Shown: positions 1 to 10,176, counted from the stretch's first letter. The stretch is 64,000 bases of DNA from Acinetobacter guerrae (GCF_009372255.1 NZ_LXGN01000012.1:55383-119382), one strand, 5' to 3'. The notes: generated by a model not told the origin, from the sequence alone. Numbers and translations are program-made.

Positions 1-543
1 ATCATTATCATAAAAATAAAGACCTGTTACGGCAAAATGTGATTTTGGATGTTCGGGTTTTTCTTCAAGCGAAATAGCACGTTTTTGTTCGTCAAATTCA
101 ACCACACCAAAACGTTCAGGATCTTTGACTTGATATCCAAATACTGTTGCGCCTTTTTGGCGTGCGACAGCTTGCCGAAGCATTGGTGTAAAGCCTTGGC
201 CATAAAAAATATTATCACCAAGCACTAAGCAAACATTACTATCGCCAATAAAATCTTCACCAAGAATAAAAGCTTGCGCCAAACCATCTGGGCTTGGTTG
301 TACTGTATAACTAAGTTCTATACCAAACTGTGAACCATCACCAAGCAGGCGCTTAAAACCATCAATATCGTCAGGTGTACTTATAATTAATACTTCACGA
401 ATACCCGCCAACATAAGTACAGACAACGGATAATACACCATCGGCTTGTCATAAATTGGCAATAACTGCTTCGACACACCCTTGGTAATTGGATACAAAC
501 GAGTTCCTGAACCACCCGCTAAAATAATGCCTTTCGTTGTCAT
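1..543 (-). CDS. rmlA: Glucose-1-phosphate thymidylyltransferase RmlA (5' part; runs off the left edge)
   Basis: Makes dTDP-glucose from dTTP and glucose-1-phosphate, the first step of dTDP-L-rhamnose (or other dTDP-sugar) synthesis in the cytoplasm. The frame is open from the ATG at 543 down to base 1, giving 181 residues of a family that usually has about 290, so the C-terminal third lies outside the window. The N-terminus has the nucleotidyltransferase signature GGSGTRLYP near residues 10-18, and later motifs [10 protein letters not shown] and EEKP are visible. The ATG shares one base with the rmlB stop (TAATG), so translation is probably coupled to rmlB. It belongs to the capsule locus sugar module with rmlB and gna. 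rmlD and rmlC would be expected further left but cannot be seen. Confidence 0.95.
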   Translation of the reverse strand, partial: MTTKGIILAGGSGTRLYPITKGVSKQLLPIYDKPMVYYPLSVLMLAGIREVLIISTPDDIDGFKRLLGDGSQFGIELSYTVQPSPDGLAQAFILGEDFIGDSNVCLVLGDNIFYGQGFTPMLRQAVARQKGATVFGYQVKDPERFGVVEFDEQKRAISLEEKPEHPKSHFAVTGLYFYDND

Positions 544-1601
544 TATACAGTTACACCTAATCTTTCACGTTTGTAGCTACCATCTTGTACACGATGGCAC
601 CACTCTATATTATTCAAATACCATTCAACCGTTTTACGGATACCTGTTTCAAAGGTTTCTGCTGGTTTCCAACCTAATTCTTTTGCTATTTTCGATGCAT
701 CAATCGCATAACGCAAATCATGCCCAGGGCGATCTTTCACAAAAGTAATAAGTGTTTCATACGGTTGACTATTTGCTTGAGGTTTTAATTCATCCAAAAT
801 TTTACAAATGGTTCTGACGACTTCAATATTTTGTTTTTCGTTATGACCACCAATATTATAGGTTTCACCAATCTCACCTTCTGTAACGACTTTAAAAAGC
901 GCACGAGCGTGATCTTCCACATACAACCAATCACGAATTTGATCACCCTTACCATAGATTGGTAGCGGTTTACCATCTAAAGCATTTAAAATCACCAAAG
1001 GAATCAATTTTTCTGGAAAATGGTATGGACCATAGTTATTAGAGCAATTTGTTACAATAGTCGGCAAGCCATAGGTTCTTTGCCATGCACGAACTAAATG
1101 ATCTGAACTTGCTTTACTCGCTGAATATGGAGAGCTTGGAGCATACGAAGTCGTTTCAGTAAATAGATCTTCTGTACCGTGCAAATCACCGTATACTTCA
1201 TCTGTCGAAATATGGTGAAATCTAAATTTTTCTTTCCTACCATTTTCTAGCGATAACCAATACTTTCTAGCAACGTCTAGTAAAGTATAGGTTCCCACAA
1301 TATTTGTTTGTATAAATGCATTTGGCCCATCAATTGAACGATCAACATGCGATTCTGCTGCCAAATGCATTACAAGATCAGGCTGAAAATCATTAAATGC
1401 CTGAGTAATTCTATCTACATCGCAAATATCAATCTGTTTAAATTGATAATTGTGATTACTTTCAATTTCTTGCAAAGATTCTAGATTACCTGCATAAGTC
1501 AATTTATCAACATTCAGGACTTCATTATTCGTATTTTTTATAATGTGCCGAATAACCGCAGAGCCAATGAAACCCGCTCCTCCTGTGATTAATATCTTCA
1601 T
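543..1601 (-). CDS. rmlB: dTDP-glucose 4,6-dehydratase RmlB
   Basis: Second enzyme of the dTDP-rhamnose pathway: converts dTDP-glucose to dTDP-4-keto-6-deoxyglucose with bound NAD+. It is 352 aa, the normal family length. It is an extended SDR protein: Rossmann motif GGAGFIG at residues 7-13, STDEVYG at 132-138 with the catalytic Thr-Asp-Glu, and the Tyr-x3-Lys pair at Y159/K163. It lies 38 bp downstream of gna and overlaps rmlA by one base, so gna-rmlB-rmlA is one leftward operon. The presence of rml genes indicates that the capsule repeat contains a dTDP-derived 6-deoxysugar, most often rhamnose; that last point is inference. Confidence 0.97.
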   Translation of the reverse strand: MKILITGGAGFIGSAVIRHIIKNTNNEVLNVDKLTYAGNLESLQEIESNHNYQFKQIDICDVDRITQAFNDFQPDLVMHLAAESHVDRSIDGPNAFIQTNIVGTYTLLDVARKYWLSLENGRKEKFRFHHISTDEVYGDLHGTEDLFTETTSYAPSSPYSASKASSDHLVRAWQRTYGLPTIVTNCSNNYGPYHFPEKLIPLVILNALDGKPLPIYGKGDQIRDWLYVEDHARALFKVVTEGEIGETYNIGGHNEKQNIEVVRTICKILDELKPQANSQPYETLITFVKDRPGHDLRYAIDASKIAKELGWKPAETFETGIRKTVEWYLNNIEWCHRVQDGSYKRERLGVTV

Positions 1602-1639
1602 ATATAACTAACCTATTGTTCTATCTTTTAACTTTAAAA

Positions 1640-2917
1640 TCACAATCGAATATTACTGTGCTCTTTATCAAGCACATATTTTAAATCATATAAAACATGT
1701 TTTTCTTTGCCTAATTGTTTAAATTGATCAATCGTCATACTTTTAAACTGATCATGTGCCACTGCAATTACAATTGCATCATAATTATCCGATTTCAGAT
1801 CCGCTACTGGTGCCAAGCCATATTCATGTTCAACCTCTTGCGGATCCACCCACGGATCATAAATATCCAGATCCAGATCGTATTCTTTGAGTGCTTTCAC
1901 CATATCTACAATTTTGGTATTGCGAATATCAGGACAGTTTTCTTTAAAGCTTAAACCCATAATTAAGATTTTTGACCCAACCACCTGTATACGCTGCTTG
2001 ACCATCTCTTTAATAAGCTGAGTAGCGACATATTCGCCCATACGATCATTTAAACGACGAGCCGCAAGGATAATTTCAGGATGAAGCCCTATAGACTGGG
2101 CTTTATGGGTTAAATAGTAAGGATCCACGCCAATACAATGCCCACCGACTAAACCCGGACGGAACGGTAAAAAGTTCCACTTGGTACCCGCTGCTTTCAG
2201 TACTTCTTCGGTATCTATGTCTAATTTATTAAAAATTAAAGCCAATTCATTGATCAGTGCAATATTGACATCACGCTGAGTATTTTCAATCACTTTTGCT
2301 GCTTCAGCGACTTTAATACTGGGTGCTTTATAGGTTCCTGCTTCTATAATGAGCTTATAGACCTGATCGATATAGTCCGCGACTTCAGCAGTAGAACCCG
2401 ATGTTATTTTTAAAATATTAGTGACTCGACGCTGTTTATCGCCAGGGTTAATCCGTTCTGGGCTATAACCCACAAAAAAATCCTGATTAAACTTTAAGCC
2501 TGAAATTTTTTCTAAAACTGGGATACAGACTTCTTCGGTTGCTCCTGGATAGACTGTAGATTCATAGACTACGATGTCGCCTTTTTTCAGGACTTTAGCA
2601 ATGGTTTCAGAGGATTTAATTAAAGGCGTTAAATCGGGCTGTTTAAAGTCATCAATTGGCGTGGGTACAGTGACAATAAAAAAATTAGCCGATTTTAAAT
2701 CGTTTAAGTCGCTACTATAACTTAGCAGCTTGGCGTGCCTTAATTCATCTGATGACGTTTCAAGGGTATGATCATGACCGTCTATCAATTGCTGAATACG
2801 TTGTAAATTAATATCAAAACCAATCGTATTTTTTTGTTTTCCAAATTCCACAGCAAGCGGCAACCCAACATAACCTAGTCCAACAATTGCGATGCTGAGT
2901 TGTTCAAGCTGAAACAT
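1640..2917 (-). CDS. gna: UDP-N-acetylhexosamine dehydrogenase Gna (TviB/WbpA-like)
   Basis: NAD-dependent nucleotide-sugar 6-dehydrogenase that oxidises a UDP-HexNAc to the uronic acid for capsule synthesis. It is 425 aa. The sequence shows the N-terminal Rossmann loop GLGYVG at residues 13-18, the [10 protein letters not shown] segment near 120-129, the central SPERINPGD region, and the catalytic cysteine C261 inside [12 protein letters not shown]. It is the first gene of the leftward sugar operon and is divergent from wza across a 212-bp AT-rich gap; this gna/wza divergence is the standard layout of Acinetobacter K loci. Whether the product is the galactosamine- or glucosamine-type uronic acid cannot be told from the sequence. 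Confidence 0.92.
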   Translation of the reverse strand: MFQLEQLSIAIVGLGYVGLPLAVEFGKQKNTIGFDINLQRIQQLIDGHDHTLETSSDELRHAKLLSYSSDLNDLKSANFFIVTVPTPIDDFKQPDLTPLIKSSETIAKVLKKGDIVVYESTVYPGATEEVCIPVLEKISGLKFNQDFFVGYSPERINPGDKQRRVTNILKITSGSTAEVADYIDQVYKLIIEAGTYKAPSIKVAEAAKVIENTQRDVNIALINELALIFNKLDIDTEEVLKAAGTKWNFLPFRPGLVGGHCIGVDPYYLTHKAQSIGLHPEIILAARRLNDRMGEYVATQLIKEMVKQRIQVVGSKILIMGLSFKENCPDIRNTKIVDMVKALKEYDLDLDIYDPWVDPQEVEHEYGLAPVADLKSDNYDAIVIAVAHDQFKSMTIDQFKQLGKEKHVLYDLKYVLDKEHSNIRL

Positions 2918-3129
2918 AAGAAACCTGATTAGTGACGAAGTTGGTGTGTAAAGCGTATTTTACGAAAGTATGCCTTTACATTATACAAAATATAGCAGAT
3001 CTTACTTGAAGAATGTTTGAATTATACAATTTAACATTTAAAAACCTACATCTTATTTTAATTATGGTCTACAATTCTGACAGAATTTTGATTCAAAGTT
3101 ACAATGAATTACAAACAAAGGGTTTTGCT
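2918..3129. promoter_or_regulatory. Divergent promoter region between gna and wza
   Basis: A 212-bp AT-rich gap separates the oppositely oriented gna and wza operons and must carry both promoters. An open frame continues upstream of wza into this gap, but it has no signal-peptide or Wza character and I read it as non-coding. Several TATAAT-like and TACAAT-like hexamers are present, and I cannot pick the real -10 elements from sequence alone. Confidence 0.5.
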
Positions 3130-4230
3130 GTGAAGTTGAAAAGCACCTCATTTTTATTATCTATCTGTATTTTAAGCCTTTCAGGATGTGCTGTTACTTC
3201 TGGACTACAAACCTATGACTTACCAGAGCAGGGCCATTATCGAACTGATCAAGGAGCAGATGTTTCTGTTGTTCAGTTGACTCAGGCAAATATTCCTGGA
3301 TTAGAGCCAGCAGGAACGATAAATAGCTCGAATGTCGCTTCATTATTTAAACCTCAGCATACTTTATATCGTCTTAGTGCTGGTGATGTGCTTTCAATTC
3401 AACTTTGGGCTTACCCTGAAATTACCCCTCCAGTACAAGATGCAACGAATATAAAAGCTGTAGGTTATCCTATTGATAGTGATGGTAATATTTACCTCCC
3501 TTTAGTTGGAAAAATCCATGCTGCTGGTCAGACCGTATCTGAATTGAATCGGAATCTTCGGTCTCAATTTGCACATTATCTAAAAACACCCGATGTCGTG
3601 GTTCGTGTGCTGTCTTATGAAGGCAAACGTTATTTTGTTAACGGTCAAGTGATGAAAAGTGGTCAATACACTTTAAATGACCAACCCATTAGTATTTATA
3701 CTGCCTTAGGCATGGCGGGTGGGGTAAATACTGAAACAGGTGATAATACCTCTATTCAGCTCATTCGAAATGGCAAAACCTTTGACTTAAATACATTAAA
3801 TCTGGAAAAACAAGGTTACTCTCTACATAATCTTTTGATCCAACCGAATGACACGATTTATGTCAACACTAAGCAGAATCAAAAACTGTATGTAATGGGT
3901 GAATCTAGTAAAAGTCAGGCATTACCTTTACGTGATCAAGGCATGACTTTAAGTGACGTTTTGGGTGAAAGTGAAGGGATCAATCCTTATTCAGCCAGTG
4001 CGGCACGAATTTATGTGATGCGTACCAACCTACAGGATCGTACCTCGACCATTTACCATTTAAACCTGAGCAGTTTAGGGAATCTCGCACTGGCTAATCA
4101 ATTTCAAATGCAAAAAAATGATATTGTCTATATCGATGCGACTGGATTGACTCGCTGGCAACGTATTATGAACCAGATCGTACCATTCTCTAGTGCGCTT
4201 TATACCTTTGATCAGTTGGGCAAAAACTAG
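3130..4230 (+). CDS. wza: Capsule export outer-membrane lipoprotein Wza
   Basis: Outer-membrane polysaccharide export channel (OPX family) for capsule. I chose the GTG at 3130: it is preceded by AAAGGG at a good distance, and it starts a clean lipoprotein signal ending in LSGC, with the lipidated cysteine at residue 20. The open frame could start 39 codons earlier at 3013 but that extension has no signal character. The protein of 366 aa has the poly-export domain (YRLSAGDVLSIQLW about residues 75-90) followed by two SLBB-like segments. wza is 12 bp upstream of wzb, and wza-wzb-wzc form the export operon. Confidence 0.95.
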   Translation: MKLKSTSFLLSICILSLSGCAVTSGLQTYDLPEQGHYRTDQGADVSVVQLTQANIPGLEPAGTINSSNVASLFKPQHTLYRLSAGDVLSIQLWAYPEITPPVQDATNIKAVGYPIDSDGNIYLPLVGKIHAAGQTVSELNRNLRSQFAHYLKTPDVVVRVLSYEGKRYFVNGQVMKSGQYTLNDQPISIYTALGMAGGVNTETGDNTSIQLIRNGKTFDLNTLNLEKQGYSLHNLLIQPNDTIYVNTKQNQKLYVMGESSKSQALPLRDQGMTLSDVLGESEGINPYSASAARIYVMRTNLQDRTSTIYHLNLSSLGNLALANQFQMQKNDIVYIDATGLTRWQRIMNQIVPFSSALYTFDQLGKN

Positions 4231-4242
4231 GCGAATTAACGA

Positions 4243-4671
4243 ATGCAAATACAGAATATTTTAGTGGTTTGTGTTGGAAATATTTGCCGTAGCCCGATGG
4301 CAGAGTATTTTTTTAAGCACGACCATCCAGATCTGAATATTGAATCAGCAGGAATTTCAGGTTTGACTGGTGAGGGTGCGGATGAAAAAGCCGTTCGATG
4401 TATGGATACACTCAATATTGATATGCGCCCGCATGTGGCGCGTAAACTCAATAGTGATTTAATCAAAAAGGCAGATTTAATTTTAGTCATGAGCCTAAAT
4501 CAACAAAAACATTTAGAACAGACTTGGCCCTTTGCCAAGGGAAAAGTGTTTCGACTCGGACATTGGCAACATAAAAATGTGCCTGATCCCTATCAACATG
4601 ATCAGGCTTTCTTTGACGAAACCTGCCGTAATATTCAGGCTTACGTGTCTGACTGGAAATCACATATCTAA
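4243..4671 (+). CDS. wzb: Low-molecular-weight protein-tyrosine phosphatase Wzb
   Basis: Cytoplasmic phosphatase that dephosphorylates the tyrosine tail of Wzc and so lets capsule assembly cycle. 142 aa, the usual length. The active-site loop C-x5-R-S is complete, with nucleophile C10 and R16, and the general-acid motif DPY is at residues 115-117. It sits between wza and wzc with short gaps (12 and 21 bp), consistent with one transcript. Confidence 0.96.
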   Translation: MQIQNILVVCVGNICRSPMAEYFFKHDHPDLNIESAGISGLTGEGADEKAVRCMDTLNIDMRPHVARKLNSDLIKKADLILVMSLNQQKHLEQTWPFAKGKVFRLGHWQHKNVPDPYQHDQAFFDETCRNIQAYVSDWKSHI

Positions 4672-4692
4672 TTTTTAAGTAGTTGCATACCC

Positions 4693-6882
4693 ATGAGTCA
4701 AAATTCAACAACAACTGAAGATACCATTGATTTAAAAGAGCTATTTTTCTCTTTAATTGCGCAATGGAAAATTATCGCGCTTTGCATTATTTTAAGTTTA
4801 ATCTGTGCTTTGCTTTATTTACGCGTAGCGCCTGAAGTATATTCAGTCGATGCTATGGTACAAGTCGAAGACAGTAAAAGTGCTGCCTCAGCTGCTTTAC
4901 TAGGCCAACTTGGGAGTTTAGCAGGTGCAGGAGGCCAAAAGTCACCCGCCGATGCTGAAAAGGAAATTTTGAATTCGCGGCTCGTTCTTGGTCAGGTGAT
5001 TCAAAATTTAAATCTGGATATCCAAATTAAGGATACTCGGGATACTGTATTTAATCGTCTGATTTCAGAATCAAAACGAAAATTAGAATATTCAAAATCA
5101 GGCGTTTTATTTAAGGAAAATGGACAGTCTTTTTTTATTGAAAAATTTGATGTCCCTTATTATTTCCTAGACAAGCCCCTCACGCTGCAATTCAAACAAA
5201 ACCAATTTAGTTTAAGCTACAAAGACAGTGTAGTTGCAGAAGGTCGCTTAAATCAAAATAATGTTTTAACGACAAATAAAGGAAAATGGCAACTACGTAT
5301 TAACAGTGCTAGCCCTTTTCAACATGAATTTAAAGTGACTAAATTTGCTTTACCCACTGCTGTTAAAAATCTAACTGCGGACTATAGTGTTGCTGAAAAA
5401 GGCAAAATGACTGGGGTACTCGGTCTCACCTATCAAGGGCAAGATCAAGAACACATCACTCAGGTTCTCAATAATATTTTAACAGTTTATCATGCACAGA
5501 ATATTGAACGTAAATCGTTAGAATCCAGACAAACTTTAAGCTTTTTAGACAAGCAATTACCTGAGTTGCGCAAACAACTTGAGGATTCAGAGCGTAAGTT
5601 CAACCAGTTCCGTGAACAGCATAACACTGTTGATGTAACACAAGAATCTGAGCTGTTACTTAAACAGAATATTCAACTTGAAACCATGCGCATTGAGTTG
5701 CAACAAAAGCAAGCTGAACTTGCTGCAAAATATACGCCAGACCATCCGTTAATGGCAGAAATTAATGCACAAGTCGCTACGGTCAACAAAAAACTAGCTG
5801 AACTCAATGGTACATTGAAGCGTTTACCAGAATTACAACGTTTATATTTGCAAATTTATCGCGATGTAAAAGTAAATACGGAACTTTATACCAACTTACT
5901 TAACAGCTATCAGCAATTAAAGGTGTCTGAGGCGGGTGAAATTGGTAATGTGCGTATTATTGATAATGCGGTTGAACCCATTAAACCAATTAAACCGAAA
6001 AAACTGATTGTCCTAGTTCTTTCAATTTTTGTTGGTGGTTTTATTGGGGTACTGATTGCCTTAACCCGTAATATGTTACGTACAGGCATTAAAGATTCTT
6101 CTCAAATTGAAAATGAACTGGAACTTCCTGTTTACGCCACAGTACCTCGCTCTCCTGTTCAAGAGAACCGCATGGCGATCTTGAAGAAGAAAAAGAATAT
6201 TCCTATTCTTGCAGTCAAACATAGTGATGATGTTGCCATTGAAAGCCTCCGCAGTATTCGTACTGCAATTCATTTTGCACTTTCAGGGGCAAAAAACAAT
6301 ATCATTATGATTAGTGGTCCTGCGCCAGAAGTCGGTAAATCATTTATCTCAACCAACTTGGCTACGATTTTTGCTCAAGGCGATAAACGTGTATTACTCA
6401 TCGATGCCGATTTACGTCGCGGGTATTTGCATAAGTATTTTAATTTGGAAACCCAACCGGGCCTTACAGAGTTATTAACTGATCAAGCCTCTTTGACACA
6501 AGTGACGCATTCAACTGAAGTCGCTAATTTAAGCTTTATTAGTCGCGGTAAGAGTCCATCTAACCCTTCTGAGCTACTCAGTTCTCAGAAGTTCCAAAGC
6601 TTATTGGAAGAACTTTCTCAGCAATACGATCATATTATTCTGGATACACCACCAGTGCTTGCGGTCACCGATGGTATTATTATTTCACAATATACTGGCG
6701 TAAATCTGATTGTCGCGCGTCATGCCAAGACTCAAATGAAAGAGCTTGAATTAACGCTCAATCGTTTCGAGCAGGCTGGCGCCAAAGTGAATGGCTTTAT
6801 TCTTAATGATATTCAGCGTTCTGCCAGTGGTAGCTATGGTTACAACTATGCTTATGCATACAAAGCTGCAAAAGATGATTAA
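4693..6882 (+). CDS. wzc: Capsule polysaccharide co-polymerase / tyrosine autokinase Wzc
   Basis: Inner-membrane Wzz-type chain-length regulator fused to a BY-kinase; it contacts Wza and drives capsule polymerisation and export. 729 aa. Two membrane helices (about residues 30-50 and 433-455) flank the periplasmic Wzz domain with coiled-coil stretches. The kinase part carries Walker A (GPAPEVGKSF, about 541-550), Walker A' (LLIDADLRRG, about 568-577) and Walker B (IILDTPP, about 649-655). The C-terminus ends in a cluster of five tyrosines (Y715, 717, 719, 721, 723), the autophosphorylation tail removed by Wzb. A clear hairpin terminator follows. Confidence 0.97.
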   Translation: MSQNSTTTEDTIDLKELFFSLIAQWKIIALCIILSLICALLYLRVAPEVYSVDAMVQVEDSKSAASAALLGQLGSLAGAGGQKSPADAEKEILNSRLVLGQVIQNLNLDIQIKDTRDTVFNRLISESKRKLEYSKSGVLFKENGQSFFIEKFDVPYYFLDKPLTLQFKQNQFSLSYKDSVVAEGRLNQNNVLTTNKGKWQLRINSASPFQHEFKVTKFALPTAVKNLTADYSVAEKGKMTGVLGLTYQGQDQEHITQVLNNILTVYHAQNIERKSLESRQTLSFLDKQLPELRKQLEDSERKFNQFREQHNTVDVTQESELLLKQNIQLETMRIELQQKQAELAAKYTPDHPLMAEINAQVATVNKKLAELNGTLKRLPELQRLYLQIYRDVKVNTELYTNLLNSYQQLKVSEAGEIGNVRIIDNAVEPIKPIKPKKLIVLVLSIFVGGFIGVLIALTRNMLRTGIKDSSQIENELELPVYATVPRSPVQENRMAILKKKKNIPILAVKHSDDVAIESLRSIRTAIHFALSGAKNNIIMISGPAPEVGKSFISTNLATIFAQGDKRVLLIDADLRRGYLHKYFNLETQPGLTELLTDQASLTQVTHSTEVANLSFISRGKSPSNPSELLSSQKFQSLLEELSQQYDHIILDTPPVLAVTDGIIISQYTGVNLIVARHAKTQMKELELTLNRFEQAGAKVNGFILNDIQRSASGSYGYNYAYAYKAAKDD

Positions 6883-6911
6883 TTAATTTTAAAGTTTTCA
6901 TTTTTAACAAG

Positions 6912-6936
6912 TCGAACCTTAGGGTTCGATTTTTTA
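6912..6936 (+). terminator. Rho-independent terminator after wzc
   Basis: Seven-bp perfect stem TCGAACC/GGTTCGA with a TTAG loop, followed by a run of six T. It ends the wza-wzb-wzc transcript before fkpA. Confidence 0.85.
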
Positions 6937-7074
6937 TGCGCAAATTAAGGATTGATGTGAAATTAGATAAAAATCCTGTTATTTTTTTTATTAAACAGGA
7001 TATGCTTAAGATAGCCATGCTAAGATTGCATGCGATTGATATTTGGTTAAATAAACAACATTTTTGGAACACTC

Positions 7075-7782
7075 ATGAGTAAAGCCTTACCCATTGCTGT
7101 CGCTGTAATTTTAGGCGGTGCTGCACTTATTCCCGTTTACTATGCAACTCAACATCCAGTGGCAGAGGTTGGTTCAAAGGCAGACAAGAATGCCTCGCCT
7201 GTTAAAAAAATCAGCTATGCACTGGGCTACGAAGTTGCCCATCAAACTCCACCTGAACTTGATGTTAATGCATTTGTAAGTGGTATCCGTGATGGTCATG
7301 ATAAAAAGCCTGCGGCCTATACCGAACAGGAACTTCAAGCTGCATATGTAGAGTTTCAACAGCAAATGCAACAGAAACAGCTGCAAGATGCGAAAAAAAC
7401 TGAATCTTCCAATGCTAACTTCTTAACTGAAAATGCTCACAAAGATGGCGTTAAAACCACGGCTTCAGGTTTACAATATAAAATTATTAAAGAAGGTACG
7501 GGTAAGCAACCGACTGCGACCTCTGTCGTGAAAGTACATTACAAAGGTCAATTGACCGATGGTAAAGTCTTTGACAGTTCTTATGATCGGGGTGAACCAG
7601 TTGAATTTCCATTAAACAAGGTGATTCCTGGCTGGACAGAAGGTTTACAGTTGCTTAAAGAAGGTGGCAAGGCAACATTCTATATTCCTGCACAACTGGC
7701 ATATGGTGAACAAGGTGTGCCTGGTATGATTCCACCAAATAGTACTTTAATTTTTGATGTAGAACTGTTAGAAGTTAAATAG
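7075..7782 (+). CDS. fkpA: FKBP-type peptidyl-prolyl isomerase (FkpA-like), membrane-anchored
   Basis: Proline isomerase and chaperone of the cell envelope. 235 aa: an uncleaved-looking hydrophobic N-terminus (residues 4-24), an FkpA-type dimerisation region (about 40-115, starting with ISYALGYEVA), and a C-terminal FKBP domain (about 145-234) with the conserved VHYKGQLTDGKVFDSS and WTEGLQLLKEGGK segments. It is the gene that conventionally marks the edge of Acinetobacter K loci. A terminator-like hairpin lies just after it, before the paralogous next gene. The symbol is by position and family; the two FKBP genes here could be named the other way. Confidence 0.88.
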   Translation: MSKALPIAVAVILGGAALIPVYYATQHPVAEVGSKADKNASPVKKISYALGYEVAHQTPPELDVNAFVSGIRDGHDKKPAAYTEQELQAAYVEFQQQMQQKQLQDAKKTESSNANFLTENAHKDGVKTTASGLQYKIIKEGTGKQPTATSVVKVHYKGQLTDGKVFDSSYDRGEPVEFPLNKVIPGWTEGLQLLKEGGKATFYIPAQLAYGEQGVPGMIPPNSTLIFDVELLEVK

Positions 7783-7792
7783 TTCATGAGGA

Positions 7793-7820
7793 AGGAGAGT
7801 TGTTACTCTCCTCTTTTATT
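7793..7820 (+). terminator. Hairpin between fkpA and fklB
   Basis: Eight-bp stem AGGAGAGT/ACTCTCCT with a TGTT loop, followed by CTTTTATTTT. It is probably a terminator or attenuator. The downstream gene's ribosome site lies just beyond it. Confidence 0.65.
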
Positions 7821-7832
7821 TTAGGAAGCACA

Positions 7833-8522
7833 ATGAAAAAAATCAGTTTAACACTTATATTACTTGGCATGACGGGCACTAGTTTTGCAGCACCAGTCAG
7901 CTCTCAAAGTCCGCAAAAAGATCAATTGGGCTATAGCTACGGCTATGTTATGGGGCGTACCAATGCTGATACGTTAAAAGATTTAAATCTGGATACTTTT
8001 ATTCAGGGTTTAAAAGAAGGATCTACAGGAAAAGCATCTTCTTTAAGTGATGAAGATATGGCCAAAGCCCTAAGTCAATATAAGAAACAGGTTGAATCCA
8101 AGCAACTGATCGAATTTCAAAAATTAGCACAAGAAAATCAACAAAAAGGACAGATATTTTTAGCTGAAAATGGTAAAAAAACAGGCGTAATTACCACAAA
8201 ATCAGGCTTACAATATCAAGTTTTACAAGCAGGTACAGGTAAATCGCCAAAGGCCAATTCAAAAGTTAAAGTGAATTATGAAGGTCGTTTATTGGACGGC
8301 ACAGTATTTGATAGCTCCATTGCACGTAACCATCCTGTAGAATTTCAGCTCAGCCAAGTCATTCAAGGTTGGACAGAAGGCGTACAAACGATGAAAGAAG
8401 GAGGTAAAACTCGCTTCTTTATTCCAGCAAATCTAGCTTATGGTGATGTCGGTTCAGGCGATGCGATTGGTCCGAATAGCGTTTTAATTTTTGATATTGA
8501 ATTACTCCAGATTTTGCCTTAA
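7833..8522 (+). CDS. fklB: FKBP-type peptidyl-prolyl isomerase, periplasmic (FklB/FkpA-like)
   Basis: Second prolyl isomerase, a paralogue of the gene before it. The ATG at 7833 follows AGGA and starts a standard signal peptide that ends near TSFA-A (residues 1-19), so the protein is secreted to the periplasm; upstream in-frame codons would spoil this signal. 229 aa with the FKBP N-terminal dimerisation segment (LGYSYGYVMG) and the FKBP domain (VNYEGRLLDGTVFDSS, WTEGVQTMKEGGK, LAYGDVG). The pairing suggests a tandem duplication in which one copy kept a membrane anchor and the other a cleavable signal. Confidence 0.88.
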   Translation: MKKISLTLILLGMTGTSFAAPVSSQSPQKDQLGYSYGYVMGRTNADTLKDLNLDTFIQGLKEGSTGKASSLSDEDMAKALSQYKKQVESKQLIEFQKLAQENQQKGQIFLAENGKKTGVITTKSGLQYQVLQAGTGKSPKANSKVKVNYEGRLLDGTVFDSSIARNHPVEFQLSQVIQGWTEGVQTMKEGGKTRFFIPANLAYGDVGSGDAIGPNSVLIFDIELLQILP

Positions 8523-8554
8523 TCGCGTCGTCATTCAACTCAATAAAGTTTAAA

Positions 8555-8588
8555 ACACAAAGCACAGCGAATATGCTGTGCTTTGTGT
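8555..8588. terminator. Bidirectional terminator between fklB and murJ
   Basis: Perfect 14-bp inverted repeat ACACAAAGCACAGC / GCTGTGCTTTGTGT around a six-base loop, lying between two convergent genes. It can serve both strands. Confidence 0.85.
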
Positions 8589-8631
8589 CTTCTAACGTTA
8601 TACGCAGCCTTCACTGCTTTTGATTAGAAAT

Positions 8632-10176
8632 TTAATCATGACGTAAATGGCGTGGTCGAAAACCAGTCGCTAATAATGTAACGCAATAAGCAACAACACC
8701 CAATATACATAAGGCCATCACTTCTATAATTCGCATCCATTGTGAAGATTGACCATCATACCAATGCAGACCAAACCATAAGGCAGCAATCATGGCAATA
8801 TTAGCAATGGCATATTGAATCGCCAGTTTTTTCCAATGCCCGCCAAATCGAAAAATATTGCGTTTATGCAGATAGAAATAGAGCAAACCTGCATTCACTA
8901 AGGCTGAGCCAGATGAAGCCAATGCCAATGCCATATGTTCGGCATGCCAATTGATTAGTTTAAAAAAGCCAATCAACACTACGTTTATAATCGCATTGGC
9001 TGCTACAGACATAAGCCCTACACGTACTGGAGTTTTGGTATCTTGTTGTGCATAAAAACCAGGAGCAAAGACTTTAATCAGCATAAAAGCAATCACACCG
9101 CTGCTCATACACTGCAATGCCAAGGCGGTCATCTGGGTATCACGCAGATCAAACTCACCACGCTGGAACAATGCCTGAATAATAGGTGTTGATAACATAA
9201 ATAGCGCAATACTGGCAGGTAGACCTACCAAAATGATTACTCGAGCAGCCCAATCTAGCATGCCGCGAAATTTGGTCTGATCCTGTTCAGCATGTCGTGT
9301 CGAAAGCGAAGGTAAAATCACAGTTCCAATCGCAACACCAATCAAACCTAAAGGTAGTTCCGTCATTCGCTCAGCACTATATAACCATGACACTGAACCA
9401 TCCTGCATAAATGAGGCCCAGATGGTATTGAGTAATAAATTGATTTGGGTGACTGACACACCAAACAAAGCGGGCAGCATCAATTTCATGATGCGTTCCA
9501 CCCCTTCATGTTTAAAGTCGATTTTAGGTGGGATCAACAGTTTTTTATGCCACAGTTCAGGAATCTGGATAGCAAGCTGTAAAATTCCTGCCCCTAGCAC
9601 AGCCCAACCCAAAGCCATAATCGGTTGCTGCATATACGGGGTTAACCACCAAGCTCCAGCAATCATTGCGACATTAAGTAGCACTGGAGAAAATGCAGGG
9701 GAAGCAAAAGATCCGTAACTATTTAAAATACTGCTGGCAAAAGCCGTCAAGGACATAAACATCAAATACGGAATGGTCAGGCGGAACATGCCCACAGCCA
9801 GATCAAATTTTTCAGGATCATTATGAAAGCCGGGAGCATAAGCATAGATGATGACCGGTGCGATGATCATCGCCACCAAAGTCAATAAACTCATGACCAA
9901 AAGTAAGCAACCAAATACTCGGCTAATTAAAATCTGAACTTCGGCATGGGCGCGCCCTGTCTTATATTCCGTCAAGACAGGAATAAAGGCCTGCGAAAAC
10001 GCACCTTCGGCAAATAATCGCCGAAAAAAGTTGGGAATACGAAAGGCAACCACAAAAGTATCGAAATCTTTACCTGCTCCAAATACATTGAGCAAGACCA
10101 TATCCCGAACCAGCCCCAGTACACGGGACAACATTGTCATTGCACTGACAATAAAGGTTGATCGCCATAATGCCAT
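8632..10176 (-). CDS. murJ: Lipid II flippase MurJ (MviN)
   Basis: Integral inner-membrane protein of the MOP superfamily that flips the peptidoglycan precursor lipid II. 514 aa from the ATG at 10176, which has GGGTGG at proper spacing; a GTG three codons upstream (10185) is possible. About 14 hydrophobic segments are visible. The N-terminal region has the MviN hallmark SRVLGLVRDM and the FRRLFAEGAFSQAFIP segment with its conserved arginines. It lies just outside the capsule locus and is convergent with fklB. Confidence 0.96.
   Translation of the reverse strand: MALWRSTFIVSAMTMLSRVLGLVRDMVLLNVFGAGKDFDTFVVAFRIPNFFRRLFAEGAFSQAFIPVLTEYKTGRAHAEVQILISRVFGCLLLVMSLLTLVAMIIAPVIIYAYAPGFHNDPEKFDLAVGMFRLTIPYLMFMSLTAFASSILNSYGSFASPAFSPVLLNVAMIAGAWWLTPYMQQPIMALGWAVLGAGILQLAIQIPELWHKKLLIPPKIDFKHEGVERIMKLMLPALFGVSVTQINLLLNTIWASFMQDGSVSWLYSAERMTELPLGLIGVAIGTVILPSLSTRHAEQDQTKFRGMLDWAARVIILVGLPASIALFMLSTPIIQALFQRGEFDLRDTQMTALALQCMSSGVIAFMLIKVFAPGFYAQQDTKTPVRVGLMSVAANAIINVVLIGFFKLINWHAEHMALALASSGSALVNAGLLYFYLHKRNIFRFGGHWKKLAIQYAIANIAMIAALWFGLHWYDGQSSQWMRIIEVMALCILGVVAYCVTLLATGFRPRHLRHD

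Noticed and set aside
3013..3129. Longer Wza start at 3013
   Set aside because: The added 39 residues have no Wza or signal character, and the GTG at 3130 has a good ribosome site and starts a proper lipoprotein signal.
6803..7072. Leftward 89-codon frame between wzc and fkpA
   Set aside because: It overlaps the wzc 3' end and its terminator, and lacks protein-like composition and a ribosome site.
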